Source: an uncultured Bacteroidia bacterium
Lineage (GTDB): Bacteria > Bacteroidota > Bacteroidia > Bacteroidales > CAJPTX01
Length of the DNA: 5,083 nt
Reading direction: 5' to 3'
Assembly: GCA_938040915.1 (NCBI GenBank)
Contig: CALHZE010000051.1
Span: 1 to 5,083 of the forward strand
The notes under the pieces were generated by a model, which was not told where the DNA came from, did no database searches, and saw only the letters and a program-made list of their open reading frames with translations. The position numbers and the translations under genes were made by a program. Positions 1 through 5,083 of this stretch are shown here, piece after piece (positions within the stretch are counted from its first letter, which is position 1; each line of letters opens with the position of its first letter).

Positions 1-1
1 T

Positions 2-1489
2 CCCTTAGATTTTCTTCGGTTGCGCAACGGGCTTACAGAGACACTCGAGGAATATGTGGTACGGAGTGGTCGCCGCATTGCATTTCTGCACGAAGACCCG
101 AGCGAGATATCTGATAAAGAGGAGGAAATACAAGCCTATCAGCGAGAGCTTGTGGGGCAAGGTATTGAGGCGTTGCGTGTGCATGAGCGTACGGCGGCTG
201 GGGCTCAGAGTGAGCGCGTGGTATTCCCCGGTCTCTGTCTCTCTTATGCGGGACGGACGGTTTACGTGAATTTGCTACGTCGCGATGTCGCACTTTCGAA
301 TGAGCAGAATGTATCTCTTGCTCTGCAGCGTTTGGAATATTCGCTTACAGAGGCTCTTTATCGGCTTTTGGTGCATATAGGCTTTACGACTACCCATGGC
401 GAGTTGCCTCCTCAACGCACGGCGGATTGGGAGCGGGAGCTTCGACACAATTTCCGAATACAGCATTTTGATACCTTGTCGCGTGTTGGGATGCTAGACT
501 CTTGCCGCTTTGTGGTGGTGGCGCGTCCCACCACAGCATTTACTGAGCTAGAAAAACTGGTTCTTGACCAGTATCTTATGCGGGGCGGAGGGCTGCTCTT
601 ATTTGTGAACCCCGTGCAAACAAGTGTGGATAGTCTTCAGCAATTGGGGCGTACGTTTGCGTCCCCTGTAGAACTCAATTTAACCGATTTACTCTTTCGC
701 TATGGGGTGCGTCTTTCCACTCATTTATTACAGGATGCACAGTGTGCCCCAGTCCCCGTAAATCTAGCGGCTGAGGGTGAAGGGGCTCGCTTTACCCCAT
801 TACCGTGGGTCTATTATCCGCTTTTAACGCCACAACCCTACACGCTCCTTTCGAAGAATGTGCCACTTGTCTATTCGCGTTTTCCTGTGGCTCTGGAGCT
901 TACGCAGGCTAAGGATAGTTTGTTGAAAGTCCCCTTTCTCACCTCGTCGTCTTATGCTCGTTTGCTAGGGACACCTCAGCTGATCGAACTCTCTGAAATA
1001 AAAGAAGACCCACAAGCACGCCCGATGCCTCTGTCAAATGTCCCTGTGGGGGTGCTCGTTGAAGGGCGTTTTACTTCGGCTTTTACACATCGCCCGTTGC
1101 GGAGTATTGCGCGAGGGCAGCAGTTTGATTTTTTGCCTAAGGGAAATTATGCGCGGATGGTTGTCTTTGGGGACGGAGAGCTTTGCGCTAACGAACTCTC
1201 TTATCGTCGAGGGCGAGAGCGTGTCCTGCCACTTGGTTTTGATAAATACACGCAGCAGACCTTTGGCAATAAAGAGTTGCTTGGCAATATTACGCTCTAT
1301 TTGGGAGGGCAAGATTCTCTCCTACTTCTTCGCGGGCGAGAGTTTCTTTCTCAACTCTTAGATGCGAGACGTTTAGCAAAAGAGAGAGTCGCATTGCTCG
1401 TGCTGAACCTGACGTTGCCGACGCTGTTGCTCTTGTTTTTAGGTTTGCTCTGGTGGTGGTTTCGTTGGAGAATTTATCATCGGGGGTAA
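2..1489 (+). CDS. gldG: GldG-type auxiliary subunit of the Gld ABC transporter, 5'-truncated by the window edge
   Basis: The reading frame is open from the first bases of the window (codons from position 2) to TAA at 1487-1489, giving 495 residues, so the true start lies upstream and the TTG at 20 is internal. In family terms GldG pairs with the permease GldF and the ATPase GldA; it is needed for gliding in Flavobacterium but also occurs in non-gliding relatives, where its substrate is unknown. Recognition rests on a run of GldG-like segments: HEDPSE, then FPGLCLSYAGR and an LEYSLTEAL helix, VVVARPTTAFTELEK followed by LMRGGGLLLFVNPVQ, LLFRYGVRL with QDAQCAPVPV, PWVYYPLL, and PFLTSSSYARLL, all in the family order. 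The C-terminus has one strong membrane segment (about residues 463-487 of the part seen, rich in Leu and Trp) ending in a short basic tail, RWRIYHRG. Most of the protein should therefore lie outside the membrane, anchored at both ends if the missing N-terminus carries the usual helix. gldF probably lies just upstream (inference). Confidence 0.9.
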   Translation, partial: PLDFLRLRNGLTETLEEYVVRSGRRIAFLHEDPSEISDKEEEIQAYQRELVGQGIEALRVHERTAAGAQSERVVFPGLCLSYAGRTVYVNLLRRDVALSNEQNVSLALQRLEYSLTEALYRLLVHIGFTTTHGELPPQRTADWERELRHNFRIQHFDTLSRVGMLDSCRFVVVARPTTAFTELEKLVLDQYLMRGGGLLLFVNPVQTSVDSLQQLGRTFASPVELNLTDLLFRYGVRLSTHLLQDAQCAPVPVNLAAEGEGARFTPLPWVYYPLLTPQPYTLLSKNVPLVYSRFPVALELTQAKDSLLKVPFLTSSSYARLLGTPQLIELSEIKEDPQARPMPLSNVPVGVLVEGRFTSAFTHRPLRSIARGQQFDFLPKGNYARMVVFGDGELCANELSYRRGRERVLPLGFDKYTQQTFGNKELLGNITLYLGGQDSLLLLRGREFLSQLLDARRLAKERVALLVLNLTLPTLLLLFLGLLWWWFRWRIYHRG

Positions 1490-1539
1490 GGGTTGGGGTA
1501 GAGGTCGCTTGTGACCGTGTGTACCGAAAGAAAAGTTTC

Positions 1540-1547
1540 TATCTTTG
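1540..1547 (+). promoter_or_regulatory. Candidate -7 box of an upstream rho promoter (P1)
   Basis: TATCTTTG matches the Bacteroidetes primary-sigma -7 consensus TAnnTTTG exactly. At the required 19-21 base spacing the -33 element is poor: only GTGT-like bases lie at 1517-1520, not TTTG. A transcript from here would start near 1553 and have a leader of about 140 bases, including both inverted repeats and the small upstream ORF. The call rests on consensus match only. Confidence 0.4.
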
Positions 1548-1557
1548 CGCGTGTTTC

Positions 1558-1572
1558 TTAAGAAGATCTTAA
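1558..1572 (+). repeat. Short perfect inverted repeat in the rho leader
   Basis: TTAAG at 1558-1562 and CTTAA at 1568-1572 are perfect inverted arms around a five-base spacer, AAGAT. It lies just downstream of the P1 -7 box, at or just after the predicted start of transcription. It could be an operator half-site pair or simply a weak AT-rich hairpin; five base pairs may well be chance. Confidence 0.3.
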
Positions 1573-1573
1573 T

Positions 1574-1595
1574 ACGTCCTTGTTTATGTGGACGT
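1574..1595 (+). promoter_or_regulatory. Stem-loop in the rho leader with an ATG in its loop
   Basis: ACGTCC at 1574-1579 and GGACGT at 1590-1595 form a perfect six-base-pair stem around the ten-base loop TTGTTTATGT. The ATG in the loop (1586-1588) is the start of a 33-codon ORF that stops just before rho. The stem is followed by a pyrimidine-rich stretch (about 1606-1624) but not by an immediate T-run, so it is not a standard intrinsic terminator. A leader structure affecting rho expression is an inference; rho is attenuated by its own product in E. coli. Confidence 0.35.
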
Positions 1596-1687
1596 TTGGA
1601 AGTTGCCTTCTTCTTTTTCTCTTTGGAAAGATTGTTTTTCTCGTGGGGAGCGCAAGAGCGCGTTCGCTTTTAGACCCTAGGAACTGA
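1586..1687 (+). CDS. Possible 33-residue hydrophobic leader peptide upstream of rho
   Basis: ATG at 1586 opens a 33-codon frame that stops at TGA 1685-1687, nine bases before the rho ATG. The predicted peptide starts MWTFGSCLLLFLFGKIVFLV, followed by a short polar tail containing ARARS, so it resembles a signal peptide or single membrane helix. Its close upstream position would allow translational coupling or attenuation. E. coli rho also has a short leader ORF, rhoL, but no sequence relationship is claimed. Against it: no ribosome-binding site is visible, part of the hydrophobicity follows from the T-rich DNA, and a transcript from the nearer candidate promoter would start after its ATG. Treat as a candidate only. 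Confidence 0.22.
   Translation: MWTFGSCLLLFLFGKIVFLVGSARARSLLDPRN
1595..1625 (+). promoter_or_regulatory. Candidate proximal rho promoter (P2)
   Basis: TTTG at 1595-1598 is followed, after exactly 19 bases, by TCTCTTTG at 1618-1625, which differs from TAnnTTTG only at the second base. Spacing and both TTTG elements fit the Bacteroidetes promoter. A transcript would start near 1631, leaving a leader of about 65 bases that lacks the 1574-1595 stem-loop and the start of the small ORF. The weak TA element and the T-rich surroundings make a chance match possible. Confidence 0.35.
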
Positions 1688-1696
1688 AATCACATT

Positions 1697-3370
1697 ATGT
1701 ACGATATTACAGAATTGCAAAGTATGCTACTGCTCGATTTGCGTGTTGTAGCAAAGGCTATGGGCTTGAAGCGCGTTGAGAGCTATAAAAAGATGGATTT
1801 AATTTATGCGATGCTCGATCACCAGTCTGAGATGCAGCCTGCCGAGATCGCTCGCATTCGAAAGGAGAATGCAAATTTGCAAAGTGCGCCGGCGGCAGTC
1901 GCAGAAGAGCGAGAAGCTGGTGGGCGAGTGGATGAAAATGCTAGCTCACTTCCCCCTATTAAGTTCCAGCGAAAAAGAGAGCCGCGCAGCCCGAAGAAGG
2001 AGGGGAAGCCGCAGGAAACGCAGCAGAGGGAGACGAGTGTCTCTGAAGACACTCCTACGCTTTTCAGTATCCCTCAGGAGATTGTCCCTGTGCGTGCAAT
2101 GCAGGAGGAAACTAAGACGACGGAAGAGCCTGTAGGAGACTTGGAACTTAAGTCCGTGGAAGAAGTGGAACGGAATGAAAAGCGTGGGCGTAATCATCCG
2201 AAGAAGGAGCGGGAAAAGAAGAAAGACGATCCTTCACTCATCTTTGAGGAAGAGGTGCTTACGACGGGGGTGCTTGAGATTACAAACGATGGGCAAGCCT
2301 TTCTGCGGTCTTCGGATTTTAATTATCTGCCATCGCCAGACGATGTCCAGTTCACGATGCACCAAGTGAAGCAAAATGGGCTTAAGAATGGCGACACGAT
2401 AGAGTGTATGATTCGCCCCCCGAAGGAGAATGAAAAGTATTTCATGTTACGAAAGGTTGTGACAATCAACGGACTCTTGCCCGATGAGGTGCGCGAACGT
2501 GCGGGTTTTGATTTCTTGACCCCTCTCTTTCCAACAGAAAAGTTTACCCTTTTAGGTTCTGAGAACAACCTTACGCTCCGGATGGTAGACCTCTTTGCTC
2601 CAATAGGTAAGGGGCAACGCGGACTTATTGTTGCACAACCGAAGACGGGGAAAACTATGCTCTTAAAGGAAATCGCGAATGCCATTGCGACGAATCATCC
2701 GGAGGTTTACCTTATTGTTTTGCTTGTGGATGAGCGCCCCGAGGAAGTTACGGATATGCAGCGGAGTGTGAAGGCGGAGGTCATCAGCTCGACGTTTGAC
2801 GAGCCGGCAGAGCGTCACGTGAGGGTCTCAAATATGGTGTTGGAAAAGGCAAAACGTTTGGTAGAGTGTGGTCACGACGTCGTTATTTTGTTAGACTCGA
2901 TTACGCGTTTGGCACGTGCCTATAACACCATCGCGCCGGCCTCGGGAAAGGTGCTCACGGGAGGCGTGGATGCGAATGCTCTCCAGAAACCGAAGCGGTT
3001 CTTTGGGGCAGCACGAAACATTGAAGGGGGCGGTTCGCTTACGATTCTTGCGACGGCACTTACAGAAACCGGCTCGAAGATGGATGATGTTATATTCGAA
3101 GAATTTAAGGGAACGGGCAATATGGAGTTACAGCTTGATCGAAAGCTCGCTAACAAACGAATCTTCCCTGCGGTCGATATTACGGCCTCTAGTACGCGGC
3201 GCGATGAGCTCCTTGTTGATAAACTAACCGTCGGGCGTGTCTCCATCTTGAGAAATATTTTGAGTGAAATGAACTCTGTTGAGGCAATGCAATATATACG
3301 CAACAAGATGGAGGGGACTAGCGACAACGAAGAGTTCCTGCTTTCTATGCAACGTTCTACGCGTCTTTAG
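1697..3370 (+). CDS. rho: Transcription termination factor Rho, with a long charged linker and an atypical primary RNA site
   Basis: Hexameric RNA-dependent ATPase and helicase that ends transcription of untranslated RNA. Domains in order: Rho N-terminal helical domain (about residues 4-45); a low-complexity linker rich in Glu, Lys and Arg (about 60-180); the cold-shock-like RNA-binding domain (about 185-258, DGQAFLRSSDFNYL to RPPKENEKYFMLRKV); and the RecA-like motor. In the motor I see the Walker A loop AQPKTGKT (313-320), DERPEEVTDMQR with the catalytic Glu (346), the Walker B strand VVILLDSITRLARAY (Asp400), the Q-loop ASGKVLTGG, the R-loop ETGSKMDD, and the arginine finger in STRRDELL (Arg501). 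E. coli Rho is 419 residues; the excess here is essentially the linker, as in Bacteroides Rho. Oddities: the RNA-contact positions equivalent to E. coli Phe62 and Tyr80 are Gln200 and Gln218, and the usual MWILR near the C-terminus reads VSILR. ATG at 1697 gives the expected MYDITELQSM start; no Shine-Dalgarno is seen. Identity is certain; altered RNA preference is inference. Confidence 0.98.
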   Translation: MYDITELQSMLLLDLRVVAKAMGLKRVESYKKMDLIYAMLDHQSEMQPAEIARIRKENANLQSAPAAVAEEREAGGRVDENASSLPPIKFQRKREPRSPKKEGKPQETQQRETSVSEDTPTLFSIPQEIVPVRAMQEETKTTEEPVGDLELKSVEEVERNEKRGRNHPKKEREKKKDDPSLIFEEEVLTTGVLEITNDGQAFLRSSDFNYLPSPDDVQFTMHQVKQNGLKNGDTIECMIRPPKENEKYFMLRKVVTINGLLPDEVRERAGFDFLTPLFPTEKFTLLGSENNLTLRMVDLFAPIGKGQRGLIVAQPKTGKTMLLKEIANAIATNHPEVYLIVLLVDERPEEVTDMQRSVKAEVISSTFDEPAERHVRVSNMVLEKAKRLVECGHDVVILLDSITRLARAYNTIAPASGKVLTGGVDANALQKPKRFFGAARNIEGGGSLTILATALTETGSKMDDVIFEEFKGTGNMELQLDRKLANKRIFPAVDITASSTRRDELLVDKLTVGRVSILRNILSEMNSVEAMQYIRNKMEGTSDNEEFLLSMQRSTRL

Positions 3371-3391
3371 CGGGTGTGTGAATCAATAAGG

Positions 3392-3422
3392 TTTGGGTAG
3401 AGAAAAGAATTTTATAACTTTG
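3392..3422 (+). promoter_or_regulatory. Strong Bacteroidetes-type promoter for the M23 gene pair
   Basis: TTTG at 3392-3395, a 19-base spacer, then TAACTTTG at 3415-3422 match both elements (TTTG and TAnnTTTG) of the Bacteroidetes primary-sigma promoter with allowed spacing. It starts 22 bases after the rho stop codon. Predicted transcription start is near 3428-3430, giving a leader of about 60 bases. No intrinsic terminator (GC stem plus T-run) is visible between the rho stop and this site, so read-through from rho is also possible. In the rest of the gap, 3423-3491, I see no gene or convincing structure. Confidence 0.7.
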
Positions 3423-3491
3423 CCACAAGTTCAGAAAGAAAAAGGTGCGTGGAGGGCGACGAACTCTCTGGCACGCCGCAGTTAAGAATTG

Positions 3492-4451
3492 ATGGCTAAA
3501 CGCTTCCATTTTAACCCAGATACGTTACAGTTTGAGCAGCGAGTGGTTACAACCGCGACGCGCTTAAAACGGACTTTTGGTTTCGTTGCCCTGTGTACCG
3601 CTGTGGGCGTCGGGTCTATGTTTTTCTATACGATGTTCTTTGATACGCCTCGTACGCAGGTTCTCTCGCGAGTGGGCGCTGATTTAGACTCTCAGCTCTC
3701 CATCCTACAATCGCAGGTGGAGAGCTCAGCGCGTCAACTTGCGCGGATAGAAAAAAGAGACAATTTGCTTTACCGGACGATATTCGAGGCAGATAGCATC
3801 CCGTTCTCTGTGCGGCAGGGTGGTACGGGGGGAACTTACCGTTATGCAGATTTAGAGGCTTTGCAAAACGGCGCTAGTCTTAGAGAGTTGGCGCTGAGTA
3901 TTGACAACCTCTCGTGGCGTGCATACATTCAGTCGCGCTCTTTTGACGAGGTTACCAAACTTGCTCATGAGAAAGATCGTCTAATGCATTGCATCCCCGC
4001 GATCCAGCCGGTTTCCGTACGTCAGTTGACACGTATGAGCTCTACGTTTGGGTATCGGAGTGACCCCTTTACGCGTAGAGGGAAGTTCCACTCAGGAGTA
4101 GACTTTACAGGAGCGCAAGGTACACCTATTCACGCATCGGGCGATGGCGTGGTGGTGGTGGCGACCCACTCTAGTACGGGGTACGGAAATCAGGTGATTA
4201 TAGATCACGGTTTTGGCTACAAGACACGCTATGCACACATGAGTAAGCTCGAGGTCGCAGAGGGAGAACGTGTGAAGCGTGGTCAAGTGATCGGCGCGAT
4301 GGGATCTACGGGACGGAGTACGGGTACCCACCTCCATTATGAGGTTTTAGTAAAGAACGAGCCTGTGAACCCCCTCCTCTATTTCAATGATATGAACGAA
4401 GAGGAGTATGAAGAGATGCTTGCACACGCAGAGGTGCAAGACCTAGATTAG
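3492..4451 (+). CDS. Membrane-anchored M23 family metallopeptidase (LytM-type peptidoglycan hydrolase), complete
   Basis: Predicted zinc endopeptidase that cuts peptidoglycan cross-bridges in the periplasm, 319 residues from ATG 3492. A TTG directly in front (3489) is in frame, but the ATG gives the start MAKRFHFNPDTLQFE, which aligns with the paralog downstream. A short cytoplasmic N-terminus is followed by one membrane helix (about 29-49), the juxtamembrane motif FFDTPR (49-54), a probable coiled coil (about 56-88), and the family segment RDNLLYRTIFEADSIPFSVR (89-108). The linker ends in IPAIQPVS, and the M23 domain covers about 184-297. All catalytic residues are present: HSGVD (zinc ligands His200 and Asp204), YAHM (His249) and HLH (His280 and zinc ligand His282), so activity is likely. 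A short acidic tail (EEEYEEML) follows. Bacteroidales usually carry a single-helix M23 protein of this design. It may act in cell-wall remodelling or division; the exact role cannot be read from sequence. Confidence 0.93.
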   Translation: MAKRFHFNPDTLQFEQRVVTTATRLKRTFGFVALCTAVGVGSMFFYTMFFDTPRTQVLSRVGADLDSQLSILQSQVESSARQLARIEKRDNLLYRTIFEADSIPFSVRQGGTGGTYRYADLEALQNGASLRELALSIDNLSWRAYIQSRSFDEVTKLAHEKDRLMHCIPAIQPVSVRQLTRMSSTFGYRSDPFTRRGKFHSGVDFTGAQGTPIHASGDGVVVVATHSSTGYGNQVIIDHGFGYKTRYAHMSKLEVAEGERVKRGQVIGAMGSTGRSTGTHLHYEVLVKNEPVNPLLYFNDMNEEEYEEMLAHAEVQDLD

Positions 4452-4507
4452 CATCTCTTTTGAGGGCTGATCGCGGCAACGGTTAGCGCGCTTTCGGGGT
4501 CTGTATC

Positions 4508-4521
4508 TAAAACTTGTTTTA
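4508..4521 (+). repeat. Perfect interrupted palindrome before the second M23-type gene
   Basis: TAAAAC at 4508-4513 and GTTTTA at 4516-4521 are perfect inverted arms around TT, ending four bases before the GTG start at 4526. It could be an operator, a small hairpin at the ribosome entry site, or just the AT-rich stretch common before Bacteroidota start codons. The rest of the 74-base gap (4452-4507) has a TTTTG at 4458-4462 but no TAnnTTTG at promoter spacing, so the downstream gene is probably co-transcribed with the M23 gene before it. Confidence 0.35.
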
Positions 4522-4525
4522 AGAG

Positions 4526-5083
4526 GTGGCTAAGCAGAAGTATCAGTTCAATCTGGAGTCGCTTTCATACACAACTGTAAAGCGAGGGCTTAAGCATTAC
4601 CTAGTACTCATACTTCGCTATTTCCTAGCGAGTGTCTCTTTGGCTGTCTTGAGTTACATCATTTTTTCCTTGTTTTTTGATACGCCGCGGGAACAGCAAC
4701 TCGCTTTGGAAAACAAGGAACGTGAGAAGCTACTCGTCCAATTAACCGAACGCTATCAGCAGGTCGTGGCTGTCTTGAAAGACATCCGACAGCGTGACGA
4801 CAATATTTACCGTACAATATTCGAATCAGAGCCCTCTCACTCGGATGAGCAGGAGGGCGAGCAGGTCGTTTCGATGCTTTATGACCAACTGAAGCAACAG
4901 GGGGCGGGCGGACTGGTCGACAAGACCAATCAATTACTCTCTGTCGTGAAAGAGGAGGTTACGACCGTTTCACAGACCTTTGACACGGTGATTATGCTTG
5001 CTCAAAACGGTGAAACACAACTGTTGAGTATACCCTCTATTTTGCCCGTTAGTGCCTCTCATTATACGCGTGTTGCTGCTCCT
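4526..5083 (+). CDS. Second M23-type membrane protein, paralog of the upstream gene, 3'-truncated by the window edge
   Basis: An open frame of 186 codons runs to the last base without a stop. GTG at 4526 is the chosen start: an in-frame TAA lies at 4520-4522, leaving room for only one further codon, no ATG lies nearby, and the product VAKQKYQFNLESLSY aligns with MAKRFHFNPDTLQFE of the gene upstream. The same architecture follows: a membrane helix (about 26-49), FFDTPREQQL (50-59), a probable coiled coil (about 58-85), RQRDDNIYRTIFE (88-100), a diverged helical linker of similar length, then IPSILPVSASHYTRVAAP (159 to the end), matching IPAIQPVSVRQLTRMSST. The window stops where the catalytic domain (FGYRSDPF in the neighbour) should begin, so it cannot be said whether this copy is an active peptidase or a degenerate partner. 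The 74-base gap, shared strand and lack of a promoter suggest one operon. It is probably an inner-membrane protein facing the periplasm. Confidence 0.85.
   Translation, partial: MAKQKYQFNLESLSYTTVKRGLKHYLVLILRYFLASVSLAVLSYIIFSLFFDTPREQQLALENKEREKLLVQLTERYQQVVAVLKDIRQRDDNIYRTIFESEPSHSDEQEGEQVVSMLYDQLKQQGAGGLVDKTNQLLSVVKEEVTTVSQTFDTVIMLAQNGETQLLSIPSILPVSASHYTRVAAP

Noticed and set aside
20..22. TTG as the start codon of the gldG reading frame
   Set aside because: The same frame is open to the window edge (PLDFLR precedes it) and the product lacks the expected N-terminal part of GldG, so the gene starts upstream.
1038..1361. 107-codon + strand frame inside gldG
   Set aside because: It overlaps the convincing gldG frame throughout; it is Leu/Ser-rich shadow sequence without domain features.
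1650..1661. GCGC-AAGA-GCGC hairpin with TTTT downstream, as an intrinsic terminator before rho
   Set aside because: The stem is only four base pairs, the T-run starts several bases later and is four long, and it lies between the candidate promoters and rho, where a full terminator makes little sense. Weak attenuation cannot be excluded.
2920..3327. 135-codon open frame on the minus strand inside rho
   Set aside because: It lies antisense to the highly conserved Rho motor domain, has a composition typical of a shadow frame, and shows no recognisable motif.
3428..3476. Inverted arms AGTTC/GAACT and GCGTG/CACGC in the leader of the M23 gene, as a riboswitch or regulatory RNA
   Set aside because: The stems are five base pairs with long loops and no known riboswitch pattern; chance is the simpler explanation.
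3489..3491. TTG as the start of the first M23 gene
   Set aside because: The ATG immediately after it gives the N-terminus that aligns residue by residue with the paralog downstream.
1..5083. CRISPR array, tRNA or rRNA gene, insertion sequence, or phage or defence genes
   Set aside because: No spaced direct repeats, cloverleaf-like sequence, transposase motif or terminal inverted repeats were seen; the window is filled by housekeeping-type genes on one strand.

Overview
The window looks like a chromosomal stretch from a member of the Bacteroidota, probably order Bacteroidales and plausibly near Porphyromonas. Three things point there. It carries a GldG-family gene. Its Rho has a long charged insert between the N-terminal and RNA-binding domains, as in Bacteroides-type Rho. 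It also has a textbook Bacteroidetes promoter (TTTG, 19-base spacer, TAACTTTG), and no start codon is preceded by a convincing Shine-Dalgarno sequence at normal spacing. Base composition is close to balanced by eye. The genus assignment is a guess.

Layout, all on the + strand. (1) 2-1489: the 3' part of gldG, the auxiliary subunit of the GldA-GldF-GldG ABC transporter; its 5' end lies outside the window. (2) 1490-1696: a 207-base leader region with two candidate promoters, two perfect inverted repeats and a 33-codon hydrophobic upstream ORF ending nine bases before rho. (3) 1697-3370: rho, complete, 557 residues. (4) 3371-3491: a 121-base gap with a near-consensus promoter. (5) 3492-4451: a complete membrane-anchored M23 metallopeptidase with all catalytic residues. 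(6) 4452-4525: a 74-base gap with a perfect interrupted palindrome just before the next start. (7) 4526-5083: the first 186 codons of a second, clearly paralogous M23-type protein that begins with GTG and leaves the window just before its catalytic domain would start.

The genes do not form one pathway. gldG and rho are separated by a region that looks like a transcription start, and the M23 pair probably forms its own transcription unit from the promoter at 3392-3422, acting on peptidoglycan in the periplasm.

Nothing here is an obvious new defence or mobile system. The points most worth following are: the Rho primary RNA-binding site, where two aromatic RNA-contact positions are glutamine while the ATPase motor is intact; the tandem M23 paralogs, which each keep a different part of the family consensus; and the structured rho leader with its small ORF.
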